Source of the DNA: Euperipatoides rowelli
Lineage: Eukaryota > Onychophora > Udeonychophora > Euonychophora > Peripatopsidae
Assembly: GCA_003024985.2 (NCBI GenBank)
Contig: PXIH01S0026020.1
Strand: one strand, 5' to 3'
Length of the DNA stretch: 10,217 bases
Part shown: positions 1-7,813 of the stretch, in pieces
Position numbering within the stretch: the stretch's first letter is position 1
How the letters are laid out: every line of letters starts with the position of its first letter
Translations under genes and position numbers: made by a program
The notes under the pieces: model-generated
Told to the model about the DNA's origin: nothing
Databases searched by the model: none
The model's input: the letters and a program-made list of their open reading frames with translations, nothing else

Positions 1-1
1 G

Positions 2-51
<50 letters not shown>
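1..51. repeat. (GA)n dinucleotide microsatellite
   Basis: After an impure GGAGGGAGAG start the stretch is almost pure alternating GA/AG, ending at ATATGTGG. It begins at the window edge, so its true length is unknown. Polypurine GA tracts of this kind can adopt triplex (H-DNA) structure and are length-variable. Confidence 0.97.
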
Positions 52-53
<2 letters not shown>

Positions 54-682
54 TGTGGCCTGTCAAATGTCTATTTAATTGTTCTCTACATTGAACTTCA
101 GTTTTATTTATTTTTCATATCATTATTGTTGTTTAATGCTTTTGTCTTTAATTTGTAATTTCAGTCTATTTGAACTAAACTTTTTATTTTAATTATCCAA
201 TGTAGCCACTAAAATACAGATAAGCAGCACAACATTTGAAGCACTCGAAAACATTGGAGGTTTTCACATGGAATCCCGTGGAGAAATTATAATTAAGGTC
301 CAATTTTCATTATATCTTGTAAATGTTTTATATGTTGTGTAAACTGAATAATTTGATGGATCATGTCCTTTTTCCAAACACACATTATAGTTGATAATAT
401 AAATAAGGGAACTCTGGTTATAATTAGAAATCCTGTAGAATGATAATAGCAATACGGAATTCATCACCAGTAAGTAATTACAAATTATATAAGACTATCA
501 TATTTTGTAACTACACTGTGTCTATGAATCATAGGCTTTCCTTATTTCATTTTACCAGACTTGTCTTTAATAACTGGACACCTAAATATTCATTCTGATC
601 ATTTCCTCCCCTTCCTATCCCGTTCCATTATAATTAACTCTAAATTCCACAGAGGTGTATTCAAGTACTTTGTAGAAAATAT
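52..682. other. AT-rich non-coding stretch, nothing recognised
   Basis: All frames are broken by frequent stops. The only longer frame (264-467, minus strand) has a low-complexity composition rich in Y, N, I and S, as expected for translated AT-rich DNA. I see no repeat, transposon end or RNA gene here. Confidence 0.6.
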
Positions 683-738
683 CAAGTCCCTATCTTCAAG
701 TCTCAGTTGAGTCGAAATTCTTGCAAGCAGCTCTCCTA
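683..738. repeat. isolated outlier copy of the minisatellite motif
   Basis: This stretch contains CAAGTCCCTATCTTCAAG, then TCTCAGTTGAGTCG and CTTGCAAGCAGCTCTC. These are the building blocks of the 33-bp minisatellite that begins about 640 bp downstream, in the same orientation. The last 16 bases match the array consensus exactly. It could be the edge of a formerly larger array or a copy present in the ancestral unique sequence from which the array grew. Confidence 0.65.
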
Positions 739-1375
739 GATGTTGTACCATATTCTGTCTGTCAACTAGTTGAGTCTAATCGATGCTTACAATACTGCTG
801 AACAACATGCATATCTGACAAACTCGACTACCAATTAGACTCACCAATTACAAAGATAATTTATTGGAGCATTATACTATCCTTACCATTTATTCTCAAC
901 CAGCTATCTATTGTACAGTAACTTCAGTCTTTATTGAATAGCTTGGCACAACAATTAAATGGTCAAAATGCTAATCACTAAACAGTTAACTGCCCATCCA
1001 AGGGAACCATCCACTAAATGATTCCAGCTACACTCTTGGAGTATCACTGATCAAGAACATGATAAGTGAAGAGATTCTGCCTTTATTTAAAGTTCTTACA
1101 AGTGGATAATTACCAACCAGCAATAACAATAAAGTCAGAAACTTTAGCAAGTAATCTAGTTTGAAAAACATTGATAAAACTACTGAGATTGTTGATTATA
1201 ATGGACATCTGAAAAAAAAATAGCCTGGTAATCATCCTGTAAAGAAATAACAGCCTAAACATTCTCTGATAATTAGAGCATTACTATAGCTGTTGTCTCA
1301 CACAGCCTAAACAATTAAGATGGGATCGCATAATGTAAAAAAAGACAATACCATTATAATAGTTAAAACTAAATT
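739..1375. other. AT-rich non-coding stretch with short inverted and direct repeats
   Basis: No coding potential is visible. It contains a perfect 12-bp palindrome (762-773), a 10-bp inverted repeat (771-780 with 834-843) and an exact 12-bp direct repeat ACAGCCTAAACA at 1250-1261 and 1302-1313. The second copy is followed closely by an ATG (1320) whose frame runs into the minisatellite. None of these is recognisable as the end of a known element. Confidence 0.55.
762..843. repeat. palindrome plus 10-bp inverted repeat
   Basis: TCAACTAGTTGA (762-773) is its own reverse complement. It overlaps TGAGTCTAAT (771-780), which pairs perfectly with ATTAGACTCA (834-843) across a 53-base spacer. A stem of this size could be chance in AT-rich DNA or a remnant of a small foldback element. 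No target-site duplication is visible around it. Confidence 0.6.
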
Positions 1376-1535
1376 ATCTCAAGTCCTTGCAAGCAGATCT
1401 CAAGTTGAATCTCAAGTTATTTCATGCAGCTCTCAACTCGAGTCTCAAGTTCTTGCAAGGAGCTCTCAAGTCAAGTCTCAAGTTTTTATAGGTAGCTCCC
1501 AAGATGAGTCTCCAGTTCTTGCAAGCAGCTCTTAA
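1320..1535 (+). other. ATG-started 71-codon frame over the minisatellite; coding status doubtful
   Basis: The frame starts at an ATG in unique sequence (residues 1 to about 18, including KKDNTIIIVKTK) and then reads the array as 11-residue SQV/SSSQVES-type repeats until a stop at 1533-1535. Later array segments are open in other frames, because 22-bp units shift the frame. There is no signal peptide, no splice evidence and no conserved domain that I recognise. The most likely explanation is chance openness of a 33-bp repeat whose length is divisible by three. A repeat protein that has since decayed is a weaker alternative. Confidence 0.25.
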
Positions 1536-2313
1536 GTCCTTGCAAGTAGTTCTTAAATTGGGCTCAAGTTCATGCAAGCAGCTATCAAGTCAAGTCTTAT
1601 GTCCTTGCAAGTAGCTCTCAAGTTGAGTCTCAAGTCCCTGCAAGCCACTCTCAACTCAAGTCCTTGCAAGCAGTTCTCAAGTCAAGTCTCAAGTCAAGTC
1701 TCTAGTCCTTGCAAGCAGTTCTCAAGTCTCTAGTTCTAGCAAGCAGTTCTCAANTCCTTGCAAGCTGTTCTCAAGTCCTTGCAAGAAGCTCTCAAGTTGA
1801 GTTTCAAGTCCTTGCAAGCAACTTTCAAATCAAGTCTCAAGTATTTTGCAAGCAGTTCTCAAGTCAAGTCTCTAGTCCTTGCAAACAGTTCTAAAGTCTC
1901 TAGTCCTTGCAAACAGTTCTCAAGTCTCTAGTCCTTGCAAGCAGTTCTCAATTTCTTGCAAGCTGTTCTCAAGTCCTTGCAAGCAGCTCTCAAGTTGAGT
2001 TTCAAGTCCTTGTAAGCAGCTTTCAAATCAAGTCTAAAGTATTTTGCAAGCAGTTCTCAATTTCTTGCAAGCAGTTCTCAAGTCAAGTCTCAAGTCCTTA
2101 CAAGAACCTCTCAGCTCAAGTCCTTGCAAGAAGTTCTCAAATCAAGTCTTAAGTCCTTGCAAGCTTCAAGTCGAGTCTCAAGTCCCTGCAATCAGCTCTC
2201 AAGTCAAGTCTCATGTCCTTACAAGCTCTCGAGTCAAGTCTCAAATCCTTTCAAGCTGCTCTCAAGTCAAGTCTCAAGTTCTTGCAAGCAGTTATCAAGT
2301 CTATGCAAGCAGC
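1376..2313 (+). repeat. 33-bp minisatellite array with 198-bp higher-order repeat
   Basis: The array is built on an approximately 33-bp unit made of three CAAG-starting subunits: a 10-mer CAAGTCCTTG, an 11-mer CAAGCAGCTCT and a 12-mer close to CAAGTCGAGTCT. Some units lack the third part and are about 22 bp long. I count about 22 instances of TGCAAG by hand. Read in one frame the unit gives an 11-residue repeat of the form SQVLASSSQVE. A higher-order period of exactly 198 bp (6 x 33) is visible: the stretch starting at 1709 recurs at 1907, GTTTCAAGTCC recurs at 1801 and 1999, and TATTTTGCAAGCAG at 1842 and 2040. Copies differ by scattered substitutions, so the array is not recent. One N lies at 1754. 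Confidence 0.95.
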
Positions 2314-2430
2314 TCTGATAGTAATAAATATTTTAAAACTTACATGAAATAAGAGTTATATTAATGGACCTTAATGTATCAAATTCAAAATAACATATAA
2401 ATAATTTTAAGGTGGATGTTGATCATTTGA

Positions 2431-2835
2431 ATTTTATTAATAACTATAATAGTGTCAGCAATATTCACAGGAGAGGTTATTGTGAAGATTGTTACTTCTC
2501 ACAATGATCTACCTCTAGTTCTTGTCAATATCAATGGCAACCATTATACTGCTCTATTGGACAGTAGAGCATCAAAGTATATCAATCCATTTAAGAGAAT
2601 ATAGTGGTCACTGGGATTGGTGATGATATCTTTATATATTCCATTTTATCTTTAAACTCACACAGTCTAAGCAAGTTCAAGACATCCATTTAATTAATTT
2701 TGCATCTTAGATATGTCAGACATAACTCATTACCAGGTAATATTGGAATATGCTTTCTTCTTGGAAAGCAACATAATTTTAAATACAGATGGAATAATAA
2801 GGATGGATGTTAGAGTAATTGACTTGAGTAGTTAA
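2431..2835 (+). pseudogene. Ty3/gypsy-type pol remnant 1: retropepsin (aspartic protease) domain
   Basis: In frame 1, ALLDSRASKYI (catalytic motif codons at 2560-2574) matches the retroviral and retrotransposon aspartic protease active site, normally D-S/T-G-A. Here the glycine codon reads Arg (AGA), which should abolish activity. The frame is open from 2431 to a stop at 2602. The same frame reopens at 2701-2832 with MSDITHYQVILEYAFF, corresponding to the second conserved block of these proteases (usually ILG; here ILE). In the family the protease would cut the Gag-Pol polyprotein during particle assembly. No gag is visible upstream: the minisatellite occupies that place. There is no start codon, as expected for an internal polyprotein segment. 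Non-functional. Confidence 0.85.
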
Positions 2836-2869
2836 GCTAGCATAGATTGCACCCATGAGTGTTTGAGTA

Positions 2870-3100
2870 GTGAAATATGCATCTCTGATGAAATTATTAA
2901 AGGTTCTTGATCAACCAAAGATAAACAAAAACATTGAATTCCATATCATTGATTTATTTATTCCAATGTCTGGTCACAGAATTCCAGGAATCATGATTAA
3001 GGATATAACTAATCTAAAAGGTTGCTCCTTGACACCTATAAAACATGAATTTTCTTTGGATATCCCTATGTATACAAAACAGTACAAGATTTCCCCATAG
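2870..3100 (+). pseudogene. pol remnant 1: linker between protease and reverse transcriptase
   Basis: This 76-codon frame ends in HEFSLDIPMYTKQYKISP. It has the layout of the segment just before the RT domain of Ty3/gypsy Pol, where an H-x-I/L-x-L-D-x-P block and a Y-R/K-x-S/P block precede the first RT helices. The next RT blocks follow within a few bases in another frame. The 5' part has no match I recognise. The ATG at 2870 is an internal methionine, not a real start. The frame is cut off from the protease by stops and a frameshift between 2833 and 2870. Confidence 0.7.
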
Positions 3101-3101
3101 T

Positions 3102-3811
3102 ATGTTGAATGCCATAAAGTTAAAGCTGGAAGAATATGGGATAGTAAAAATAATATCTAAGGGTGAATCACAATGGGATGTACCTTTGCTGGCAATAAAG
3201 AAATCATGAGTTGATGTTAGGATAGTCCTCAAATAAACAAAATAACTAAGCCTTTAAACTACCTCCAGCACAACATTCATGACATACTGGGAATACTAAA
3301 TGTGTCTAAATACTTTTCCAAAGTTGATTAATTTAAATAATGGCTATTATAAGATCATCTTGAATCTTACATTAAAGATAGATATGCTTTCACAGTGCCA
3401 TGGGTGAGATATAAACTAAATTGCATGGTTCAGTGTTCATTAAAATATACAGCCGACTTTCAAAAAATAACAAATGAACTGCTGGCTTATGAAATATTTA
3501 GCAGAAGAATTCTGAGTTACCAAGATGATCTGTTAATACACACTAGACATCTGAAGAACATTAGTCATGTCAAGGACCTTGTTTGAAAAATTAAGATCTG
3601 TAAATTTGGCTGCTAGGCCATCTAAGTGCACTTTCTTTCAGAGGAATGTGACCTTCTTGGGACCTCAGATTTATGAAAGAGGGACCACTTCTTTAATTAA
3701 CAATAGCTGGCTGTGAAGAATTTCTTCAATCTAGTAATTTTAAAAAGTAAGGTCATTTCTTGGAACAATCAACTTTTATAGTAAATTCATAGAAGATATA
3801 TTGAGGGTATT
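3102..3811 (+). pseudogene. pol remnant 1: Ty3/gypsy reverse transcriptase, many breaks
   Basis: RT blocks appear in order across several frames. First comes EEYGIVKIISKGESQWDVPL near 3120-3190, the block that starts the RT domain. KYFSKVD follows with the first catalytic Asp at 3326-3328. Then an open stretch (3395-3586) carries YQDD at 3518-3529, holding the two further catalytic Asp. NLAARPSKCTFFQRNVTFLG follows to about 3660, and SFLGTINFYSKFIED lies near 3755-3795, the conserved block just after the RT palm. At least five stops or frameshifts break it, so it is inactive although all three catalytic Asp codons survive. The sequence differs clearly from the second RT downstream, so it is not a duplicate. 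No RNase H or integrase of this type is seen after it. Confidence 0.9.
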
Positions 3812-3849
3812 GAATGTAAACTGTGATAATGTGAAAGCAAGTGAATGTG

Positions 3850-4664
3850 CAAGGTTATGAGCATGCAAATACCAAAGTATATTTGAAGAAAATAGGAGGT
3901 CCATTAAACAATACAAGGCAGCTATTAAATTAAGACAATACAAAACCAATATTTTTTAAAGCTCTTAGTGTACCTTTTGCTGTCAAAATCCAGGTAGAGA
4001 AATTGTGTACATGAGAAATAGTGGCATTTAGGAAGAGATAAAACACTGTGAATGGCCTACACCACTAGTGATTGTACCAAAAACTGATAATGCTGTCTCG
4101 GGTTGTTTGGAGATTTTAATGTCATCATAAATAAGGTCATCCATGCTGATCAACCAGCCTTTCCCACCCATGAATTGTTTGCAATGATGAATGGTGCAAA
4201 ATTCTTCACTAAACTTGACATGAAAAACACAAATCAATAAACAACCACAAGAAATATCAACAATAAATACACACATGGGATTATTTATACCCAAACGCTT
4301 ATTTTACAGATTTTTAAATGCATCTGCAGTATTCCAGAGTGTGATGGACAGAATGTGAGGAGGGTAGCTAATAAATTAATGGAATATCAGGATGACATTT
4401 TGGTAATAGGAAAAAAAAACAAAATTGAACATGATAATAACCTTGAATTGGTATTGAAACAGCTACAGGGATTTGATGTACACCTGAACATAGATAAATG
4501 CAAGGTAGTGCAAACCAGCATACAATACTTAGGTCATGTAGTCAATGAAAAATGAATTAACCCTCCTGATGCAAAAATAGCTGATATACAAATGCAAAAA
4601 TATTGCAAAATGTAGAGCAATTGTTAATATTCTAAGGACTTTCCCATTACTACATAAGATTCAT
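3850..4664 (+). pseudogene. pol remnant 2, first part: a different Ty3/gypsy reverse transcriptase
   Basis: This RT starts with YQSIFEENRRSIKQYKAAI (from about 3870), the pre-RT block typical of K02A2.6-like Ty3/gypsy polyproteins. It continues with HCEWPTPLVIVPKTDN (about 4045-4090) and then, after a frameshift, with FFTKLDMKNT (catalytic Asp at 4217-4219). The 4355-4555 frame has YQDDILV (YQDD at 4385-4396), HLNIDKCKVVQTSIQYLGHV and later VEQLLIF and GLSHYYIRFIS up to 4664. It is broken by several stops and shifts. Reading then stops exactly where a CAGTG transposon end begins and resumes about 2.64 kb downstream. Confidence 0.92.
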
Positions 4665-5090
4665 CAGTGTTGGATTGGCCCTTCCGGCAGGCCGGCAAAC
4701 GCCGCGGGCCCAGGGGTCCTTTGAAAAAAAAAAAATTTTTTTTAATTTTATTTAGGTAATTAACGAAAAATAAAAATTATCATGAAAGCAGGGCCCTCAC
4801 ATTGAAGGGGTGGATGGGTCTGTAGTCCCAGTGGCCCCCACCCCCCCCCAATGTTTGAACAAAATACTTAATAAACTATATAGTTATGACCAGAATGATA
4901 GGATGGGGCACCCATAGGCTCGGTAAAGGTAAATCAGGCAACTATATAGGGATGGTAAATGGAAACAAAATGAGCCTACAACTAAAAAAAAAAAAGCTTA
5001 AAAAATTTAAAAAAGACTGGCTACGGCTCTGGGGTCAAGGGCCCTTGACCATTCTCAGCTGCGGGCCCAAAGGGCAGCCAGCCGACACTG
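4665..5090. mobile_element. hAT-like non-autonomous DNA transposon, GC-rich ends, 426 bp
   Basis: The left end CAGTGTTGGATTGG-CCCTT and the reverse complement of the right end, CAGTGTCGGCTGGCTGCCCTT less its last bases, form imperfect terminal inverted repeats of about 18-20 bp. They begin CAGTG, as in many hAT elements. Both ends are much more GC-rich (GGGCCC blocks) than the surroundings, and the interior is A/T-homopolymer and C-tract rich. There is no transposase, and the frame at 4886-5161 looks like chance. An 8-bp target duplication would be expected, but the flanks AGATTCAT and GACTTACA do not match. The right side was therefore altered later or the true boundary differs. Confidence 0.75.
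5033..5050. repeat. perfect 18-bp palindrome
   Basis: GGTCAAGGGCCCTTGACC reads identically on both strands. It lies 40 bp inside the right end of the hAT-like element, so it probably belongs to that element's sub-terminal region, where hAT transposases often bind repeated motifs. Confidence 0.95.
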
Positions 5091-6341
5091 GACTTACAAC
5101 CTATAGTGGTTCAGTTTTCTCCAGGACTCGGGAATGTTGTCAAATACAAATAAAATTATAAAAGAAACTGAACTCTGTAATAAAAATACATAGCATGAAT
5201 AAGTGTAATGAAATTGGAAGCAGTTTAGAAATGAAAGTTTATGTATTTGTAACTAAGTTAGGATTATTCAATATGACAAACTAAAATTTTGGGAGGCTTG
5301 AACTTATTAATAGCATAGCTTTAATTTTAATAAGAACATATTAAGTCAGCTAGGGAAGTCTTTATCCTACCATTCGACATAAAGTCTATTAGTATGGACA
5401 AGGTGAAATAATGTGACAAAACTCTGTTCTTATAATAAAGAACTGTATAACTGCAATTATGAAGTTAATAGAAATAAGTGGGAATGTATCATAAAGGAGG
5501 AGGTATATCAACAACAGTTTAGTTTGCCTTAGCCAATCATTTTTATTGAAAAATTCATTATGTTAAATTGAATAAAAACATGTGATAAAAACTTATAATA
5601 ACTAGATGGATTAAACATTCATTGACATGAAAAATCAGGTAAAAAGATTACAAGTTATCTTTTAACACCAAATTAAAAATATATGATAATGATATTGGCC
5701 AGTAGTATATAATGCTAACTAAACATCCTATCTAAATAATATTAAATAGTAGACATATTTACATCCCTAACTAACATTAGGACATATGAAAAAGGAAAAA
5801 ACTGCAGATAAAAATTAGTTATTGGTTTGCTTTGAGATTTACAAGTTGGCTATATAAACAAAAATCATTTAGAGATCTTTAGTGGGTTAGTGGGTTAACC
5901 GGTTGTTCAGTTGCTTGAGATGGGAATAAGTATATACTTGAAGGGATCACAAAATTTCTATATGTAATTATAAAAATAAGTTATATAAATACTAAGTGTG
6001 TTGCATAGTAGGTGTTGTAATGTGGCTGGAATGAGTGTTAGCTTTCTAATCAAATTTTATTATTGAAACTAACCGTGTATGCAATACTTGCTGCCTGAAT
6101 AACAAAGGTTATTTTGTTGTAGATAGCGCAAAGATGGGGATCCTTGGATCAGTGAAAGAATGAAAATTTTAAAATACATGATTACATAACTATTAATGTT
6201 CATAATTATCAAGGATTACTGCTTCTTTTGAATCCAATGAAAAATGTTCAAAAATTGTGTAACTGATTCTGAATAAATGGAAGAAATTATTGTTCTTTTG
6301 TTGACATGGATAAGAATTAATTTGAAACTGGACTGTATAAT

Positions 6342-6533
6342 TTACTGCTGGTTGTTGGCTTGTTTTCTGGACTCCATTTCTTTAAGTAAATCATCAAAAA
6401 ATATGACTGGAGCTGCTCCTGAAACGCTGGGTATAGGACTTATCTGAGGGTCATTCAGCATCATCCATTCAATGGCTATTTTGGCGAGGGTGACCATTTC
6501 TTCTTCTAAGAAGTTTTTCTCTTCATTAGGCAT
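6342..6533 (-). CDS. hypothetical 63-residue protein, unrecognised
   Basis: This minus-strand ORF starts at an ATG in the context GCCATCATGC (A at -3, favourable for eukaryotic initiation) and ends at TAA. Unlike the AT-driven frames around it, the protein has a balanced composition. It has an acidic, amphipathic-looking N-terminal half (EEKNFLEEEMVTLAKIAIEW), a proline-containing middle (NDPQISPIPSVSG) and an acidic/basic tail with FDDLLKEMESRK, ending in a Gln/Asn-rich NNQQ. There is no signal peptide, membrane segment or known motif. The local base composition is richer in G+C than its flanks. A TATATAAA lies about 20 bases before the ATG, too close to act as a normal TATA box. AATAAA on the minus strand occurs about 280 bases downstream. 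It could be a small gene, one exon, a retrocopy or chance. Confidence 0.35.
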   Translation of the reverse strand: MPNEEKNFLEEEMVTLAKIAIEWMMLNDPQISPIPSVSGAAPVIFFDDLLKEMESRKQANNQQ

Positions 6534-7241
6534 GATGGCTTATAATATTTATATAGGAATAATATGTAGTGAATAACTTGGAGCTGATAAGATTGAAATG
6601 TTCTGGAGCAAATGTTCAAAGACTAAATTATTGTGGCAAATAAAACTGCATAAATATAACTTCTTCTGGGTACAATGGTAAGTCTTAGTTTAAGATATGA
6701 TGACTTGATTTATGAATTATGCTTAGAATAGGAATCTTGAAATTAAAACAATGAGATATTTGTTGAAAAGGATTATAACATAAGTAAGTAGACCAACCTC
6801 TTGTTTAAGGTTAGGCTGATTCTTGATAAGCGTCAGAATTATGTTATCTTAAAATTAAACCTAAACATCTTCTCTTCTCTATGCACCGTATTAATATTAG
6901 CACATAAGATTACANTACATTTCTTATAGCATTCTGGCACAGGAACTTACACAGAAACTATGTCTTAGTTTAGGTTTTACATATTGGATAGCACTCACTC
7001 TCTATTATTGTAAGAGACTTTATACTTCAAAAATAGTCCCATTAAATAGTTCATAACCTGAGTAAATGGACTCATATTCTTTTGTCTTAGGGTATTAATC
7101 TGGTTGCTAAATGCCATTTTAACTTAAACCGGGAAGTAAGGTCTGCCCAATGTTTCTTTAGTGATTTCTGTTTCTTCAAGGCATACATAATGAAAATCTG
7201 CAGGGTGCCACTTTGTTGCCCTTGAGCTAATTTAAATATTC

Positions 7242-7288
7242 AAGATGGTGGCCGAGATGGCTTAAAAATCATATATCGGCCACATCTT
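7242..7288. repeat. GC-rich inverted repeat (hairpin) with YY1-like arms
   Basis: AAGATGGTGGCCGA (7242-7255) pairs with TCGGCCACATCTT (7276-7288), leaving one bulged base and a 20-base AT-rich loop. Each arm, read outward-in, resembles the YY1 motif AAGATGGCGGC seen near animal transcription starts. It lies about 14 bp before the point where retrotransposon coding sequence resumes. It may be the sub-terminal hairpin of the inserted element or a promoter element. No function is shown. Confidence 0.7.
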
Positions 7289-7301
7289 CGCGTATAGAAC
7301 A

Positions 7302-7813
7302 ANTCCGTTTAGAGCCACTGCATTAGCATTTGGAATAAAGATAAAATATGGAACTGGTCCATCGAGTGTCAAAATGTATTTGACAAATATAAAAAAATCT
7401 TAACTTCAGAGGATGTACTTATACATTATAATGAAAACAAGCCATTGATATTATAGTCTTTTGCACCACACATAGGTGTGGGTGGTATCTTATCACATAT
7501 ATTGCTGGACAGTAGCCACAAGCCTATGCATCCAGAAAAAAAATTATGCACAGGTTGAACATAAAGCACTTCCAATAGATTTTGGTTGAAAAAATTTAAC
7601 CAATACATTTTTGGTCACAATATTGTCATAGTCACAGATCATAAGCCATTATCTATATTCAGTGCAACTAAGTCAACCATTTTATTAGCAGCAGGAAGAC
7701 TACAATGGTCGTCAATAATTTTGACATTGTACAATATTACTAAATTCAATACAGAAAAGGCTAATAACACACTATATACTAACATGGATAACTTATCAAG
7801 ACTGCCAGTTTAA
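7302..7813 (+). pseudogene. pol remnant 2, second part: RT end and RNase H
   Basis: Reading resumes with CCACTGCAT (the PLH of the RT connection) at about 7315. Then come NKDKIWNWSIECQNVFDKYKK and LTSEDVLIHYNENKPL up to about 7450, the junction of RT and RNase H typical of Ty3/gypsy. RNase H follows: IGVGGILSHI (about 7470-7500), then an open stretch at 7586-7813 with KFNQYIFGHNIVIVTDHKPL, whose TDH (Asp at 7637-7639) is a conserved RNase H block, and it ends NMDNLSRLPV. RNase H removes the RNA strand during reverse transcription. The first catalytic Asp appears lost: the expected D of the C-D-A-S block reads Phe (7460-7462). Stops and shifts make it non-functional. Confidence 0.9.

Larger units (their letters stand above)
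5091..7301. other. AT-rich insert body of unknown origin between the two halves of pol remnant 2
   Basis: These 2.2 kb separate two parts of one retrotransposon ORF, so they must have arrived by insertion (or by misassembly), together with or after the adjoining hAT-like element. I searched by eye for matching termini at 5091 and 7301 and for LTRs, and found none. Most of it is AT-rich with no coding signal. Exceptions are the minus-strand ORF at 6342-6533, a tandem GTGGGTTA pair at 5882-5897 next to GGTTAACC, and a hairpin at 7242-7288. Single N bases occur at 6915 and just outside the stretch at 7303. Confidence 0.5.

Noticed and set aside
264-467. 67-codon minus-strand frame
   Set aside because: Its composition (Y, N, I, S) is that of translated AT-rich DNA. 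It has no domain, no supporting context and no conserved motif.
1376-2313. CRISPR array
   Set aside because: The units are contiguous and diverged, with no unique spacers of constant length, and the context is eukaryotic. It is a minisatellite.
4028-4294. 88-codon minus-strand frame
   Set aside because: It is antisense to the well-supported second reverse transcriptase; the plus-strand blocks explain the sequence.
4886-5161. 91-codon plus-strand frame across the right half of the hAT-like element
   Set aside because: It reads through A-homopolymers and the GC-rich inverted terminus, and has no transposase motif. It runs past the element end, so it is chance.
5882-5897. Telomere-like GTGGGTTA pair
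   Set aside because: Only two copies are present, next to a GGTTAACC palindrome, which is too short to suggest interstitial telomeric repeat.
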